This document shows, one piece after another, positions 26,674-35,925 of a stretch of DNA of 61,145 bases. How positions within the stretch are numbered: the first letter of the stretch is position 1; each line of letters begins with the position of its first letter. Location of the stretch: positions 1 to 61,145 of the forward strand of contig JAIOOR010000010.1 in assembly GCA_021414365.1 (NCBI GenBank). The letters are read 5' to 3'. The stretch comes from Nitrosarchaeum sp. Lineage in GTDB: Archaea > Thermoproteota > Nitrososphaeria > Nitrososphaerales > Nitrosopumilaceae. Under the pieces are notes generated by a model. It ran no database searches and was not told the DNA's origin. It saw nothing but the letters and a program-made list of their open reading frames with translations. The position numbers and the translations under genes are program-made.

Positions 26674-27387
26674 GTGAATTTACAAAGGACGCGACATTCT
26701 CATCGTGGAATTATTGGTGTAGAGTCTGCAATAGTTATGATTGCATTTGTAATCGTAGCAGCAGCCTTGGCATTTGTTGTACTAAACATGGGATTCTCTA
26801 CTACACAAAAAGCAAAAACCATAACTACTTCAAGCCTTGAAGAAGCAAGCACTGCCATGGAAATTTCAGGCACAGTATTTGGAATCGGGTGCACAAGTTC
26901 ATCTGCAAGCTGTGATTCAATACAAAAAATTAACGCAACAATAATTCCAATAAAAATTGCGGCGGGTGGACAATTAGTAAATTTTGCTCCGGGTGTAACT
27001 GCAATCAGCTTCTTTTCAAAAAACGTCGAATATACAAATATCTTTGCAGGCACAATAACTGTTGATGAATACAAACAGCCAATCCTAGCATTCAGACAGG
27101 CGGCATTAGAAGCAGGCGCTGCCTTTGATGCATTTAATGGATCAAATCCTATTAATGGTACACTGCCGAGTGAAACCACTGCATTTGTTTACTGGCCAAA
27201 AAGATTAAACACAAACAGTATTTTAGAATCAGGTGAACACGCTGTATTGGCAATAGGATTTGCCGATTCTGATAGACCTGTAGCAGGTGAAAAAATCAGT
27301 ATTGAAATAATGCTATCTGATGGCGGAACATTGTCAATAGATAGAATCATTCCTAACATTACTAGAGAAAATGTAGACCTGGGTTAA
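26674..27387 (+). CDS. flaB: Archaellin 2
   Basis: A 237-aa archaellin starting at GTG. The leader MNLQRTRHSHRG and core helix are nearly identical to archaellin 1, also at DNA level over about 110 bases, while the rest of the protein differs clearly. This pattern suggests gene conversion or selection limited to the N-terminal polymerisation helix. A Cys pair is again present (GCTSSSASCDS). The C-terminal end is IPNITRENVDLG. A T-rich tract follows the stop. Confidence 0.94.
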   Translation: MNLQRTRHSHRGIIGVESAIVMIAFVIVAAALAFVVLNMGFSTTQKAKTITTSSLEEASTAMEISGTVFGIGCTSSSASCDSIQKINATIIPIKIAAGGQLVNFAPGVTAISFFSKNVEYTNIFAGTITVDEYKQPILAFRQAALEAGAAFDAFNGSNPINGTLPSETTAFVYWPKRLNTNSILESGEHAVLAIGFADSDRPVAGEKISIEIMLSDGGTLSIDRIIPNITRENVDLG

Positions 27388-27437
27388 TCTTAGCAAAAGT
27401 CTTTTTTCTTCTTGTTTTATTTTAACACCCATACTAG

Positions 27438-27456
27438 TGTTTGATCACCATAAACA
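27438..27456 (+). promoter_or_regulatory. Recurring 19-bp palindrome upstream of archaellin 3
   Basis: TGTTTGATCACCATAAACA has 6-base arms around a 7-base spacer and directly abuts the same CACTCTAGGATATACCC promoter block as archaellin 1. It shows that the operator with its promoter was duplicated or kept together with the gene. Confidence 0.6.
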
Positions 27457-27495
27457 CACTCTAGGATATACCCAAACCACACCATTCTCTAATCA

Positions 27496-28115
27496 ATGAA
27501 ATTACAACGAAAGGGAACGCGACATTCTCATCGTGGAGTCATCGGTGTAGAGTCTGCAATAGTTATGATTGCATTTGTATAATTTCTAGTCTAGAGGAAG
27601 CTAGTAGCTCAATGCAAGTATCCGGAAAGGTAATCGCGGGAGGAGACGTCAATAATGCATGGATCCATACTGTAGGAGTACCAATCAAGATTGCATCAGG
27701 TGGTGATGTAGTAAACTTGAGTAACGCAACAATGGCAGTAAAATATGTCAGCAACTCAATAAACTATGATGACATCTATGTAGGTGCAATGAACGGTGAA
27801 TACAAGAGTTTATCATCTGCTGCAGCAGCTGCATTAGCAGATAACTCTGGTGATATGGCCGACATTGATGCCAATCCATTTGTATCTGGATTGTCGACAA
27901 ATACTCGTGCATACATTTACTTTGCACAAGAAGTCAATAGCAACGATATACTAGAACAAGGTGAAACTGCAGTGCTTGCAATCACATTCAAATCTGGTGA
28001 TACACCACAAGTACTAGACAAGATCAAAGCAGAAATAATCATCCCAACCGGGGCTGCATTGACTGTAGAGAGACAAATTCCACCAATCACAACAAGCATA
28101 GTAGATTTGGGCTAG
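27496..28115 (+). pseudogene. flaB: Archaellin 3, interrupted by an out-of-frame deletion
   Basis: The gene begins at ATG 27496 with the same leader and core-helix start as archaellin 1, but meets TAA at 27580 after 28 codons. From 27579 another frame resumes at ATA ATT TCT and runs to 28115 as a normal archaellin C-terminal part ending ITTSIVDLG. Compared with copies 1 and 2, 24 codons of the core helix are replaced by two bases, a loss of 70 nt at a short TAAT microhomology. The product cannot polymerise. The lost part is identical among copies, so an assembly collapse cannot be excluded. Confidence 0.8.
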
Positions 28116-28124
28116 GAGATTAAA

Positions 28125-29204
28125 ATGCTCCACCCACCAGCTTTTTTCTTAAAATTTTTTTTAAACGAAAGTAATCAAAAAACTATCATAATCTCTTCAT
28201 TTGCTACTTATTTTTTAGTGGCATACGAATTATTTCCATATTTGATATTTGATGAACAGAATTTCTTGTTTAGTGTGATTGTTCCATCGGTAGGATTAAT
28301 TTTTGGACTCTATTGGAAAAAGATTCCTTTGAAAATATTTTCATCAAAAAACAAATCAACCAAAGCAAATAATCCCATTAAAGAAAAACCCGTTGAAGAC
28401 TCTATTGAAAGCATGGTTAATTCTTATGCAGAAGATGATAAGATGGTGGTTTCAGATGGTACCATAGGAAATTCTGAGATTGAAGCCATGTTGGCAAGAA
28501 CCAATACTGCCCCATCAGCACAAGAAACACCTGATATTGAATCATTACTTGCAGGAACTGACTCAAACACATTTGATGTTTCTTCAAATGATCAAAATTT
28601 AGATGCACAGATGATGATAATGGAAAAAATTGAGCCTATAGAAAACGCGATTAGCACATTCAAATTAGATTTTGATCAGTTCAAGCAAGATCTAATCATG
28701 GTAAAAGAAGAAGTAGATGCCCTATCTTCATCATTTGAAAGTACAATGACTGAAATTAAATGTATTACAACTGACTTTAACAATCCTCTAAATTTTATGA
28801 ATCATGATTCTATTAGACAAAATATTCAAACAATTGATGTTGATAAATTAATTAAACCTACTATTTCTACATCCATATCTGAAAATATACGTGAACCAGA
28901 ACCAGTAAGAGAACAAATACGTGAACCAGAACCAGTAAGAGAAGAGATTGAAGAATCTACAAAAGATATTGCACATTTACCTGAAGAGATCAAAGCAGTT
29001 GTAGAAGAATTCTCAAATGATTTTTCACCTGAAGAAGTATACGAGTTAGCAAAAATTCACTGTAAAACATCAAAAATTGCATTAGATGAAAAACAATTGG
29101 CATTATTTATAGATAAAAAAAATAATTCAGATGAATTAAAAAAGAAATTTAACATATCTGAATCAGCGCAGTCAAAACTTTCAGTTTCAAGTGATGTGAT
29201 ATAA
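28125..29204 (+). CDS. FlaX-like archaellum accessory membrane protein
   Basis: A 359-aa protein in the exact place where crenarchaeal flaX lies (flaB-X-G-F-H-I-J). Two hydrophobic helices cover about residues 20-65. They are followed by a long charged cytosolic part with a predicted coiled coil near 170-225 and a helical C-terminal domain near 285-345. A perfect-like tandem repeat (IREPEPVREQ, IREPEPVREE) links them. No FlaC/D/E domain is seen. By position and shape it may form the cytosolic ring around the motor as FlaX does, but sequence similarity is not evident. An AGGAGAT ribosome site precedes the ATG. Confidence 0.75.
   Translation: MLHPPAFFLKFFLNESNQKTIIISSFATYFLVAYELFPYLIFDEQNFLFSVIVPSVGLIFGLYWKKIPLKIFSSKNKSTKANNPIKEKPVEDSIESMVNSYAEDDKMVVSDGTIGNSEIEAMLARTNTAPSAQETPDIESLLAGTDSNTFDVSSNDQNLDAQMMIMEKIEPIENAISTFKLDFDQFKQDLIMVKEEVDALSSSFESTMTEIKCITTDFNNPLNFMNHDSIRQNIQTIDVDKLIKPTISTSISENIREPEPVREQIREPEPVREEIEESTKDIAHLPEEIKAVVEEFSNDFSPEEVYELAKIHCKTSKIALDEKQLALFIDKKNNSDELKKKFNISESAQSKLSVSSDVI
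28887..28946 (+). repeat. 30-bp tandem duplication inside the FlaX-like gene
   Basis: Two nearly identical 30-base units (28887-28916 and 28917-28946) begin ATACGTGAACCAGAACCAGT and encode IREPEPVREQ and IREPEPVREE. The repeat is in frame and lengthens a Pro/Glu-rich linker. Confidence 0.85.
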
Positions 29205-29683
29205 TGGCAGCTGGTGTTCTAAGCGAAGGTGTATTAATTATCGCATCTGTCATATTGGCAGGAATGATTACGGGAATTGTTATTAGCAAAGTTGGTTCAT
29301 TTGAAAGTTTTTACACTGCTACCACAGAAGCACAAAAAGAAAAACTGTTAAACAAATTTGAAATAATACATGTAGTAAAAACAAATAATACATCAGTTGA
29401 CATTTGGGTAAAAAATACCGGATTATCCCCAATTCAAAAATTAGATTCTATGGACATATATTTTGGCCAAATTCATTCGGCACAATTAATTCCATACAAT
29501 CAAGGCTCCAATCCGCAATGGGTATTTGGAGATGACACAACACCGAGTTCTATTTGGTCTCAAGGAAATACCGTTAAAATCACTTTACAAGATGGCACTG
29601 CTTTACAATCTTCAACTTCATATGAATTACAAATGATTATTTCAAATGGTGTATCTGATGACACGATTTTCTCAGTAAACTAG
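29204..29683 (+). CDS. flaG: Archaellum stator-like protein FlaG
   Basis: A 159-aa protein with one N-terminal helix (SEGVLIIASVILAGMITGIVI) and an extracellular beta-sandwich domain. This layout and the order FlaX-like, FlaG, FlaF fit FlaG, which together with FlaF contacts the S-layer and anchors the motor. Its start overlaps the stop of the FlaX-like gene (TAATG). The hydrophobic helix resembles that of archaellins, as in known FlaG. Confidence 0.88.
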   Translation: MAAGVLSEGVLIIASVILAGMITGIVISKVGSFESFYTATTEAQKEKLLNKFEIIHVVKTNNTSVDIWVKNTGLSPIQKLDSMDIYFGQIHSAQLIPYNQGSNPQWVFGDDTTPSSIWSQGNTVKITLQDGTALQSSTSYELQMIISNGVSDDTIFSVN

Positions 29684-29692
29684 GTGATCAAA

Positions 29693-30202
29693 ATGGGGTT
29701 AAGTGTTGCAATAAGTGGGGGAATCATCATGTTTGGAATAATTTATCTCATGTTTTCGCTAAGTGGTCTTACAGATAGCATTGCATCTATTTCGGATTCA
29801 TCAATGCACAGTTCGGATTTAGAAAATAAACTTGTAAAAACATCTATCACGATAAATTCAATTACTGCTACTGGTACAACTTCTAACGTTAGTATAGTTA
29901 TAAAAAATGATGGGATTGAAAAACTGTGGGAATTTGAAAAATTCAACGTGATAATAACTTATGAAAGTTCTGGTACTACATATACAGAAAATCTGATATA
30001 TACAGATACATGTCCTTCAAGTCCAGGCCAATGGTGTCCTCTTTCATTTAATAATGATGTGATAGATCCAAAAATTCTCAATTATAATGAAACTTTGAGC
30101 ATTGATGCTAAAGTATCCAACAACATTACAGCCCTTACTAATGTTATTTGTGTAGTTTCAACACAAAATGGAGTTGTTGCAACAGAAACTACTGTGGCGT
30201 GA
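29693..30202 (+). CDS. flaF: Archaellum protein FlaF
   Basis: A single-span protein (MGLSVAISGGIIMFGIIYLMFSL) with an outside Ig-like domain that in other archaea binds the S-layer and works with FlaG. A GTG nine bases upstream would lengthen it by three residues, but AGGTGATC, a strong match to the 16S anti-Shine-Dalgarno, overlaps that GTG, so ATG 29693 is the likely start. Two Cys pairs in the outer domain (TCPSSPGQWC) may form a disulfide. Confidence 0.85.
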   Translation: MGLSVAISGGIIMFGIIYLMFSLSGLTDSIASISDSSMHSSDLENKLVKTSITINSITATGTTSNVSIVIKNDGIEKLWEFEKFNVIITYESSGTTYTENLIYTDTCPSSPGQWCPLSFNNDVIDPKILNYNETLSIDAKVSNNITALTNVICVVSTQNGVVATETTVA

Positions 30203-30205
30203 TTC

Positions 30206-30224
30206 TGTTCAAAAAAATCAAACG
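30206..30224 (+). promoter_or_regulatory. Recurring 19-bp element before flaH
   Basis: TGTTCAAAAAAATCAAACG keeps the arms TGTTCA and CAAACG around 7 bases. It is followed within ten bases by a TATA-like TTAAATAA and lies in the only real gap (77 bases) of the archaellum operon, so it may drive an internal promoter for flaHIJ. Confidence 0.5.
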
Positions 30225-30279
30225 TTTTCTTAAATAAAAAATTTCCATAGTTACATTGTTTCGAAATTGAGGTGCAAAT

Positions 30280-30993
30280 ATGGTTTCCACTATTCCTACT
30301 GGTAACGAAGAATTCGATAGACAATTTGGTGGGGGTATACCTACACCGTCACTAGTATTCATAGAAGGAGAGCATGGTACTGGCAAGAGTGCAATCTCCG
30401 CTCAAATAATGAACGGATATCTAACAGCCAGAACAAACAAGAAATACAAATTATTATGCATAATTGAAAATACTGTTACACAATATATTCAAAAAATGAA
30501 ATCATTGACATTTAATTTTTCAAAACCATTTGTACGAAATCAATTAATGTTTGTTCCAATATTTATAAAAAATGCTAAATGGTCTGAAAAAAATTCAGAA
30601 AAAATCTTACCTGCAATTAAAGAATTTATCACTAGAAAATTAAATTTAGTAGATGGCATAATTATAGATTCCATCTCTCCAATGGTAATTAATTCTGATA
30701 ATCAATCTATTATGGATTTTTTGTCTTTTTGCAAAGAGATAGTTGCAAAAGGTAAAACAGTGATAATTACTAGTCACTCTTCTGATTTTTCCAAGTCTGC
30801 AAATACAGCTCTTATTGGTGCATCAGATGTTTATTTAAAACTTGGAACTATAATAGTTGGAAGCAGAGAAGTAAAAACTCTAAAAATTGTAAAACTATTG
30901 GGTGCTAAAGATACTCCTGAATCAGGGTTTGCTTTTGAAGTTGATCTAATTTTTGGAATTAAGATTGTCCCAGTGTCTATGGCAAACGCTTAG
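30280..30993 (+). CDS. flaH: Archaellum ATPase-like regulator FlaH
   Basis: A 237-aa RecA/KaiC-fold protein with Walker A GEHGTGKS at about residues 30-37 and a Walker B strand GIIIDSISP. FlaH binds ATP and sits on FlaI inside the cytosolic ring, regulating assembly and rotation. GAGGTG lies just before the ATG. It is the first gene after the operon's only long gap and has its own candidate operator and promoter. Confidence 0.93.
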   Translation: MVSTIPTGNEEFDRQFGGGIPTPSLVFIEGEHGTGKSAISAQIMNGYLTARTNKKYKLLCIIENTVTQYIQKMKSLTFNFSKPFVRNQLMFVPIFIKNAKWSEKNSEKILPAIKEFITRKLNLVDGIIIDSISPMVINSDNQSIMDFLSFCKEIVAKGKTVIITSHSSDFSKSANTALIGASDVYLKLGTIIVGSREVKTLKIVKLLGAKDTPESGFAFEVDLIFGIKIVPVSMANA

Positions 30994-31002
30994 GTGAGAA
31001 AA

Positions 31003-32673
31003 ATGGTATTTAATTTATCTTCAATCCAAGACAAAAACTTTGTAGCAAAATTACAGGAAAAACCATACTTGCTAAAATACGTTGAAGCATATCAGATGAA
31101 AGGAAATCCACTCCCTCTTTTTTCTGAAGAATTAAAATCAGAACATAAAAAGCTCAAAGAACCAAATTTAATTTATACAGTTGCTGAAGATACATTTATC
31201 CATATTAATCCAAACACTACTGCCGATGACGGATACAATGAGTATGTCACAATAGAACCTGAAGAACCTGAGAGAACATTAATGGAGTATGCCGACCGTG
31301 TCTTTGCTGCTAAAGCCGGAGGCCTTGATCCCCCAGCAGAAATTACTGAAAGATTTAACATGGTAAATAATTATCTAAACGATACACTGGTATCTACTTC
31401 AGATCCTGTTGATTATTCTAAATTAGGTGATCCTTTCAAAATTAAGAAACTCCCAGTTCATTCAAAAGAGCTAATCAATCTAAAATATCATTTTCTTCAA
31501 AGAAGGGCAGGTACGGGTCTTTTAGAGCCATTTCTAAATGATCCAAATCTTGAAGATATTTCGATCATTGGTGCTGGAAACATGTACATTATCCATAAAG
31601 CATTTGGAACATTAAAGGTCCCAGTTTTTCTCAGCATTGATGCAATTGATGAGTTAATTGTTAGTTTATCTGAACAATTTGGAAAAACTGTATCTCACGC
31701 AAAACCTGTAGTTGATGCTACATTGCCTGATGGTTCCAGAATTAACATCGTATTTGGAAAAGACATCAGCAGAAAAGGAACAAATGCAACAATCAGAAAA
31801 TTTGCTAGTACCCCATTATCAATAATTCAAGTTCTTTCATCAGGTGTGATGAATTTTACTGAAGCAGGATACCTGTGGATGATGTTGGAGGCAGGGATGA
31901 GTCTTTTTGTAAACGGAGAAACCGCATCTGGCAAAACAACTACTTTGATGGGACTGACCGCATTTATTCCATCTAATTGGAAAGTGGTAAGTATTGAAGA
32001 TACTCCAGAGCTGACATTACCGCACAATAACTGGATTACTGAAGCCACTAGGGATACTGGAAACAAAGCATCAAGTGTCACAATGGATGATTTACTAAAG
32101 GCTGCATTAAGACAACGTCCTAATTACATTCTTGTAGGAGAAATCAGAGGTGCGGAAGGAAATGTTGCATTTTCTGCAATGCAGACAGGTCACCCAGTTA
32201 TGGCAACCTTTCACGCTGCAGGCATGGTTCCACTTATTCAGAGATTATCTAATGCTCCAATTAACATACCAAAAACATACATGGAAAATCTGAATCTGGC
32301 ATTATTTCAAGCGGCTGTACTAAATCCAGAAGGAAAGAGAGTTCGTAGAGTGCTGTCAATAAATGAAATCATTGGAATCTCAAATGAAGGAAACGTGATG
32401 TTCATACCTGTGTTTGATTGGGATGCTGGAACTGATACTGTGAGATTCAAAGGAAAAGGAAGCAGTGCACTTTTCATTTCAAAGGTTTTGGAAAGACGAG
32501 GTATGAAAAGAAGAGATGAGGCACTTTTGTATGATGAGTTGGATTTACGCTCAAAGATACTCGAAAGAATGTTAGAAAAAAAAATCTTTAACTATTATGA
32601 TGTATTTAATGCAATCTCTCATTGTAGAGAAATTGGACTAGAGCAATATTACAAGGAGCTTGCAATGCATTGA
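31003..32673 (+). CDS. flaI: Archaellum motor and assembly ATPase FlaI
   Basis: A hexameric type II/IV secretion-type ATPase of about 556 residues that powers both filament export and rotation. Walker A GETASGKTTT is near residue 305, Walker B is VGEIRGAE near 380, and the His box is in FHAAGM. A GTG nine bases upstream would add three residues; AGGTGA overlapping it is the ribosome site, so ATG 31003 is preferred. The stop overlaps the TTG of flaJ. Confidence 0.95.
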   Translation: MVFNLSSIQDKNFVAKLQEKPYLLKYVEAYQMKGNPLPLFSEELKSEHKKLKEPNLIYTVAEDTFIHINPNTTADDGYNEYVTIEPEEPERTLMEYADRVFAAKAGGLDPPAEITERFNMVNNYLNDTLVSTSDPVDYSKLGDPFKIKKLPVHSKELINLKYHFLQRRAGTGLLEPFLNDPNLEDISIIGAGNMYIIHKAFGTLKVPVFLSIDAIDELIVSLSEQFGKTVSHAKPVVDATLPDGSRINIVFGKDISRKGTNATIRKFASTPLSIIQVLSSGVMNFTEAGYLWMMLEAGMSLFVNGETASGKTTTLMGLTAFIPSNWKVVSIEDTPELTLPHNNWITEATRDTGNKASSVTMDDLLKAALRQRPNYILVGEIRGAEGNVAFSAMQTGHPVMATFHAAGMVPLIQRLSNAPINIPKTYMENLNLALFQAAVLNPEGKRVRRVLSINEIIGISNEGNVMFIPVFDWDAGTDTVRFKGKGSSALFISKVLERRGMKRRDEALLYDELDLRSKILERMLEKKIFNYYDVFNAISHCREIGLEQYYKELAMH

Positions 32674-34178
32674 TTACAAATCTTATTCCTAAAGTTAAAA
32701 ATGTTTTCAGTTCTGGTAGTAAAATTGATGAAAATTTTGTTTATTTTATGGCATATCTGTATAGTATCTCTACTGGTGAAATAGGAGCTGTGGATTTATT
32801 CAAAACAGCAAAAGATTCCAAATACGGAAAATATTCTGCGGCATTCAAAGACACATACAGATTGGGAATAGGATGGTCATATGGTCTTGCATCTGCGTGT
32901 GAGATGATGGGAAAAATAGTTTCAGATAGAAAAGACGATCCGATGAAATTACTTTTAGTGAAATTGTCACAAGTTGTACGATTAGGAGATGAGTTAAAGG
33001 CATTTTTTAGAGACGAGTTAAAAAATTCTATTTTAACATACGAAATAAAATATGAGGCAAATCTTGAATCGCAGAAATTATTTTCCGAAATGTTTTACAC
33101 CTTAATGTCTACCGCAGCATTTATGATTTCCGCAAATTCTATTATGAGTATGTTGATGGGATTTGGAGATTCAGGGCAGATTTTGATAATTTCAATGGTG
33201 GGTACAGGTGGAGGAATGGCAGTTTTTGTAGCAATGATGTTTTTTATGTTCCCTCGAGACAAATTGGCTCATATCAATCCAGTACTTGAACAAAAATTTC
33301 GAATGAAAATTTATCTTGCTGTAGGGGCATGTGTAGGAATATCATCAGTGTTAATAATTATAGATATTGTACCTCCTGTACTTGCTGTAGGGTTGGGTGG
33401 AATCCCATTGTTGTATCCGGGAATTCTTGCAAAAAAGGCAGAATCAAAAATTTATAGTTATACGGAATGGTATCCCACATTCATTCTTCATTTTTGTCAA
33501 TTATTTGCGACCGTAGGTTCGATGGGACAGGCATTACAAGCAGTAATGAGAAGTAATTTTGGAACAATTCAAAATTTTATTGATTCATTTAAAAACAGAA
33601 TTAAAAACAGAATTGATCAAATAATTGGTTTCGAATTATTTTCAATTGAAACTGAGAACCACCTTATTGCAAGTGGTAATTCAATTATATCTGCAGGAAT
33701 TTACAAGGGGGCGGATATGAACATTGTAGGAAACATTGTATCAGATCTTACAAAAAAAATTAATGAGTTAAGAGGAAAAAGAACTCAAAATGCATCAACA
33801 TTTCAACTAGTTGTAATTATCTTACACGTGCTTTCTCTTTCAGTATTTGGATTAATGAATAAACTGACAGAATTATTTAATGGGATATCGGGAGGAGAAC
33901 TATCAAATGTTGCATTCAAATTGACACCGATAGATCCCGCGCTTATGAGTTCTCTTATGCCAGTTCTTGTCATTATGACATCCATAATCAGTGGGTTTGC
34001 AATAAAGATAGTTAAGGGAGGATTATACAAGACAGTATTTTTCTATATTGGATTATTACTTGTTATTGGAGGAGTCTCAATGTATGTAATTAGCACATTC
34101 ATGTCTACATTTTTGGAGCAGATAATATTCACTGCGCCATTGCCTGGAATATTACCTGCTGTAGTACCTGGAGTTTAA
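32670..34178 (+). CDS. flaJ: Archaellum membrane platform protein FlaJ
   Basis: A 502-aa polytopic protein, the only fully integral part of the archaellum motor and partner of FlaI. Several membrane segments are clear: a pair around residues 145-205, one at 215-250 and three or more from about 370 to the end. Two large charged cytosolic loops lie between them. Start is TTG, sharing two bases with the flaI stop, with AAGGAG some ten bases upstream. It is the last archaellum gene. Confidence 0.94.
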   Translation: MITNLIPKVKNVFSSGSKIDENFVYFMAYLYSISTGEIGAVDLFKTAKDSKYGKYSAAFKDTYRLGIGWSYGLASACEMMGKIVSDRKDDPMKLLLVKLSQVVRLGDELKAFFRDELKNSILTYEIKYEANLESQKLFSEMFYTLMSTAAFMISANSIMSMLMGFGDSGQILIISMVGTGGGMAVFVAMMFFMFPRDKLAHINPVLEQKFRMKIYLAVGACVGISSVLIIIDIVPPVLAVGLGGIPLLYPGILAKKAESKIYSYTEWYPTFILHFCQLFATVGSMGQALQAVMRSNFGTIQNFIDSFKNRIKNRIDQIIGFELFSIETENHLIASGNSIISAGIYKGADMNIVGNIVSDLTKKINELRGKRTQNASTFQLVVIILHVLSLSVFGLMNKLTELFNGISGGELSNVAFKLTPIDPALMSSLMPVLVIMTSIISGFAIKIVKGGLYKTVFFYIGLLLVIGGVSMYVISTFMSTFLEQIIFTAPLPGILPAVVPGV

Positions 34179-34346
34179 TTGGTCTAATATGTAAAATAAG
34201 ATAATTTAGTTTCAATAATAAAAAACAATAGACATTTTTAAGTACAAATCTCAAACTTTGCCTAAATGGAATTTGTAATTTTATTTTGATACATTTGTTA
34301 TAATGCGGTCAGGCAAAAGAATGCCAATTAATAATTGTCGTTTTAT

Positions 34347-34365
34347 TGTTCTATATGAACAAACA
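34347..34365 (+). promoter_or_regulatory. Recurring 19-bp palindrome upstream of chemoreceptor gene
   Basis: TGTTCTATATGAACAAACA fits TGTTYR-N7-YAAACA and also contains a perfect inner TTGTTC/GAACAA palindrome. A TATA-like TTTAAAA lies about ten bases downstream and the preferred ATG at 34400 is about 20 bases after it. Confidence 0.6.
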
Positions 34366-34399
34366 AATCATTATGTTTAAAATTGGTTTTTATGAAGTT

Positions 34400-35794
34400 A
34401 TGACCATACAAGCCACTAGAATTTTTGATGAGAAAATCAATGAAAAATTCAATGCATCTGATTCAAATAATTCCATCTTTGAAAATGAAAAAATAACTTC
34501 CAAAGTTCTTAGATCATTTAATGAAGCAGTATCTATGTCCGAACAGCTTACCGATACAGTTGCAGAATTAGAAAATGCTACAAAAAGTCAAACCAGTGGA
34601 ATTGAAGAGGTATCTCAATCTATTCAATCCATTGCAATGGCTATACAGAGTGTTGCATTTAACGCAACTAAAACAATGGATAGGATGAAACAATCTGAGC
34701 AAATTACTCGAACTATTAGTGCTGATGCAGAAAAAGGAATGAGTAAAATGAATAGCATGAAATCGATAGTTTCCGAGTCATCAAACGACGTTAAAAAACT
34801 AACTAAAGAATTATCAAAAGTAGATAACATGACAAAATTCATTACTCAGATTGCTGAACAAACAAATCTTTTGGCACTAAATGCAGCAATAGAAGCCGCT
34901 AGAGCTGGAGATGTTGGAAGGGGATTTGCTGTTGTTGCAGAAGAAGTAAGAAGACTGGCAGAAAATTCTAAAAAAGGGGCTGAAGATATTTCTGAATTAA
35001 TTAGTTCTCTTAAAGAATCGTCTGATGAAACAATGAATAGTATAGAGAAAGGCAACAGCGTAGTTCAAGATTCTTATGATGTTATAACAAATATTCTTAC
35101 CTCAATTAATGGGATTACAACATCTATCTCTGAAGTTGTTTCTCAAATGCAAGAAATTTCAGCTGCAACTGAACAAGTTTCAAGTGGTACTGAAGAAGCT
35201 ACTGCAGCCAGTGAAGAGATTCTTTCAGTAGCACAAACAAATTTGAAAAGTTATGAGGATATAGTTATAGCAAAAGAGAAAGAATCACAAATTCTACAAA
35301 ATGTAAATGCAGATATGAAAACAATGGCAGGAATCATTGATGTTTTAGATTCATCTACAATCATATCCATCACAGATGAAAATGGATTAATAACATATGT
35401 AAACAAATTTTTTATTGATGTGGCAAAATTTTCTACACATGAATTAATTGGAAAAAGTCATAAGATTCTTGAATCTGGATGGCATGACAAAAAAGCCATC
35501 GAATCAATTTGGAAAAAAATTAGTGCAGGCATAATATTTCAAGGATATTTCAGAAATAAAGCAAAAGATGGAAGCATATATTGGATAAAGACTTCAATTA
35601 GTCCAATATATGACGAAAATGATCGAATCAAAGGATATGTTAATGCAAGCACCCCAATAACAGAATTAATGATGATGATGGGTCTTGAAGAAGCATGCAG
35701 TAACATAGAAGCAGGAAAACCAGTGAAACCACATCTCAAAAAAATTGTTGAAAAATTAAGATCTGTCAACTATCAAATAATTGATAATATTTGA
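34400..35794 (+). CDS. Soluble chemoreceptor (MCP) with C-terminal PAS domain
   Basis: A cytosolic receptor of about 464 residues without membrane segments. The coiled-coil signalling domain comes first, with the hairpin tip [18 protein letters not shown] at about residues 153-170. A PAS domain follows at about 310-425 ([12 protein letters not shown], then [12 protein letters not shown]). This is the reverse of the usual sensor-first order. The PAS is close in type to that of the kinase at 15.7 kb, hinting at redox, energy or metabolite sensing. Longer frames start inside the operator and promoter, so ATG 34400, a leaderless start, is preferred. Confidence 0.9.
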   Translation: MTIQATRIFDEKINEKFNASDSNNSIFENEKITSKVLRSFNEAVSMSEQLTDTVAELENATKSQTSGIEEVSQSIQSIAMAIQSVAFNATKTMDRMKQSEQITRTISADAEKGMSKMNSMKSIVSESSNDVKKLTKELSKVDNMTKFITQIAEQTNLLALNAAIEAARAGDVGRGFAVVAEEVRRLAENSKKGAEDISELISSLKESSDETMNSIEKGNSVVQDSYDVITNILTSINGITTSISEVVSQMQEISAATEQVSSGTEEATAASEEILSVAQTNLKSYEDIVIAKEKESQILQNVNADMKTMAGIIDVLDSSTIISITDENGLITYVNKFFIDVAKFSTHELIGKSHKILESGWHDKKAIESIWKKISAGIIFQGYFRNKAKDGSIYWIKTSISPIYDENDRIKGYVNASTPITELMMMMGLEEACSNIEAGKPVKPHLKKIVEKLRSVNYQIIDNI

Positions 35795-35871
35795 ACGTGA
35801 ATGCTCTTTCAATTTATCAGTATGAAAGATAAAAAATTTTAAAACAAAATAAATATTCAGTAATGATATGT

Positions 35872-35890
35872 TGTTCATATCATACAAACT
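35872..35890 (+). promoter_or_regulatory. Recurring 19-bp palindrome upstream of cheW
   Basis: TGTTCATATCATACAAACT has arms TGTTCA and CAAACT with a 7-base spacer. A TATA-like CTTTTAATC follows about ten bases later, and the cheW ATG is 36 bases from the site. Confidence 0.55.
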
Positions 35891-35925
35891 AGGGATTATC
35901 TTCTTTTAATCATTTCAATAATTTA

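Noticed and set aside
25849-28115. The three repeated archaellin starts as a CRISPR or mobile repeat.
   Set aside because: Repeats are coding and promoter sequence of paralogous genes; there are no regularly spaced short repeats or transposase genes.
34346-34399. Longer start of the chemoreceptor at a TTG at 34346.
   Set aside because: That start lies inside the 19-bp palindrome and upstream of the TATA-like box, so it would not be transcribed from this promoter.
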